DNA of 64,000 nucleotides from Xanthobacter oligotrophicus (GTDB taxonomy: Bacteria; Pseudomonadota; Alphaproteobacteria; Rhizobiales; Xanthobacteraceae), in assembly GCF_008364685.1 (NCBI RefSeq), contig NZ_VTTL01000005.1, forward strand, positions 124,001 to 188,000, read 5' to 3'. Made by a program: the position numbers and the translations under genes. Below are positions 63,519 through 64,000 of the stretch, piece after piece. The notes beneath the pieces were generated by a model, which saw nothing but the letters and a program-made list of their open reading frames with translations, made no database searches and was not told the origin of the DNA. Positions within the stretch are counted from its first letter, which is position 1, and every line of letters starts with the position of its first letter.

Positions 63519-64000
63519 TCAGGCGCGGCTGGCCCCCGGCACCCAGAGCACGTCGGCGGCGCCGCGGGCATTGGCGTAGCGGCCGGCCACGAACAGCAGG
63601 TCCGACAGGCGGTTCACATATTGGATGGCCGGCCCGCCCACGGTCTCGTCCGGCTGGTGCGACAGCTCCACCATGATGCGCTCGGCGCGCCGGCAGACGG
63701 TGCGGGCGAAATGCAGGTGGGCGGATGCCGGCGTTCCCGCCGGCAGGATGAAGGAGGTGAGGGGCGACAGCTCGGCATTGAGGGTGTCGATGTCGGTCTC
63801 CAGCCGGGTCACCTGCGCCGGAATGATGCGTAGCGCCGTGCCCGGCGCCTCGTCCGCCTTCGGGGGTACGCACAGGTCGGCGCCGAGATCGAACAGGTCG
63901 TTCTGCACACGCATGAGTGTGGAATCTAGCACCGCTTCGCCCGAAAGATGCAGGCGGGCGAGGCCGATGGCGGCGTTGGTCTCGTCCACCGCGCCGTAGG
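63519..64000 (-). CDS. PduO-type cob(I)alamin adenosyltransferase, 5' end outside the window
   Basis: The C-terminal 160 residues of an ATP:cob(I)alamin adenosyltransferase. Entering from the window edge it reads YGAVDETNAAIGLAR, the family core, then VQNDLFDLGADLC, ARTVCRRAERIMVELS, and VNRLSDLLFVAGRYAN with the catalytic Arg/Asp/Asn group. It forms adenosylcobalamin, for example for methylmalonyl-CoA mutase. The true start and the N-terminal ATP motif lie beyond 64000; the GTG near 63989 is internal. Confidence 0.93.
   Translation of the reverse strand, partial: YGAVDETNAAIGLARLHLSGEAVLDSTLMRVQNDLFDLGADLCVPPKADEAPGTALRIIPAQVTRLETDIDTLNAELSPLTSFILPAGTPASAHLHFARTVCRRAERIMVELSHQPDETVGGPAIQYVNRLSDLLFVAGRYANARGAADVLWVPGASRA

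Overview
This is a high-GC stretch of chromosome that looks like an alphaproteobacterium of the Hyphomicrobiales, most likely Xanthobacteraceae-like (Xanthobacter, Azorhizobium, Ancylobacter and relatives). The evidence is the ALAS-type HemA (C4 pathway), homospermidine synthase with an alphaproteobacterial-type ornithine/lysine decarboxylase, an intracellular PHB depolymerase, a fused NarK1-NarK2 with narGHJI, and an Omp31-type barrel. The genus is an inference; there is no rRNA or tRNA gene. Genes are densely packed, often sharing stop/start bases. I see no phage, IS element or CRISPR array.

Layout. 1-1.9 kb: GspN-like type II secretion remnant, 2OG-Fe(II) oxygenase-like and CopC-like proteins. 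1.8-10.0 kb: a membrane-fused spermidine-synthase-like protein, a secreted PHP-domain metallohydrolase, and a divergent operon of a parvulin-type isomerase plus three tandem HupE/UreJ proteins, the last of which lacks the HX5DH motif. 10-18.7 kb: KTSC protein, hemA, a secreted Ntn hydrolase, thioesterase, hrpB, a CDF transporter and a WD40 protein. 18.9-24.2 kb: acetoacetate decarboxylase, patatin, TauE/SafE, GST and PhaZ, i.e. PHB and ketone-body metabolism. 24.4-29.5 kb: MFS exporter and the polyamine genes hss, GNAT and decarboxylase with a long structured leader. 30.3-33.5 kb: rplU-rpmA, an acetyltransferase, rppH and an outer-membrane protein.

33.8-49.1 kb is a nitrate respiration island. 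A nine-gene operon, narK-G-H-J-I, ppiC, a Cys/His-tailed small protein, a carbonic anhydrase and moaA, runs leftward. A second leftward unit encodes a small membrane protein and NnrS. A cysteine-free Crp/Fnr regulator is transcribed the other way. FNR/NNR-type boxes (TTG-N8-CAA-like) lie before all three units.

49.2-56.5 kb: a small exported protein, an SDR lacking its catalytic Tyr/Lys, and a LacI-controlled ABC importer ending in a GpdQ-like phosphodiesterase, suggesting uptake and hydrolysis of a phosphodiester. 56.7-59.7 kb: a CpxP/Spy-like periplasmic protein divergent from an OmpR-type two-component system. 59.7-64 kb: hydroxybutyryl-CoA dehydrogenase, etfBA, a rhomboid protease and the 3' part of a PduO-type adenosyltransferase.

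The most distinctive non-coding signal is a dispersed intergenic repeat. Three copies of about 107 bp share a right half and form a hairpin with compensatory changes. Two shorter relatives share the CTAGAGCRTTTTC end. I found no clear case for a wholly new system. The best candidates for undescribed biology are the HupE trio with the secreted PHP protein, the carbonic anhydrase and Cys/His-tail protein inside the nar operon, and this repeat family.
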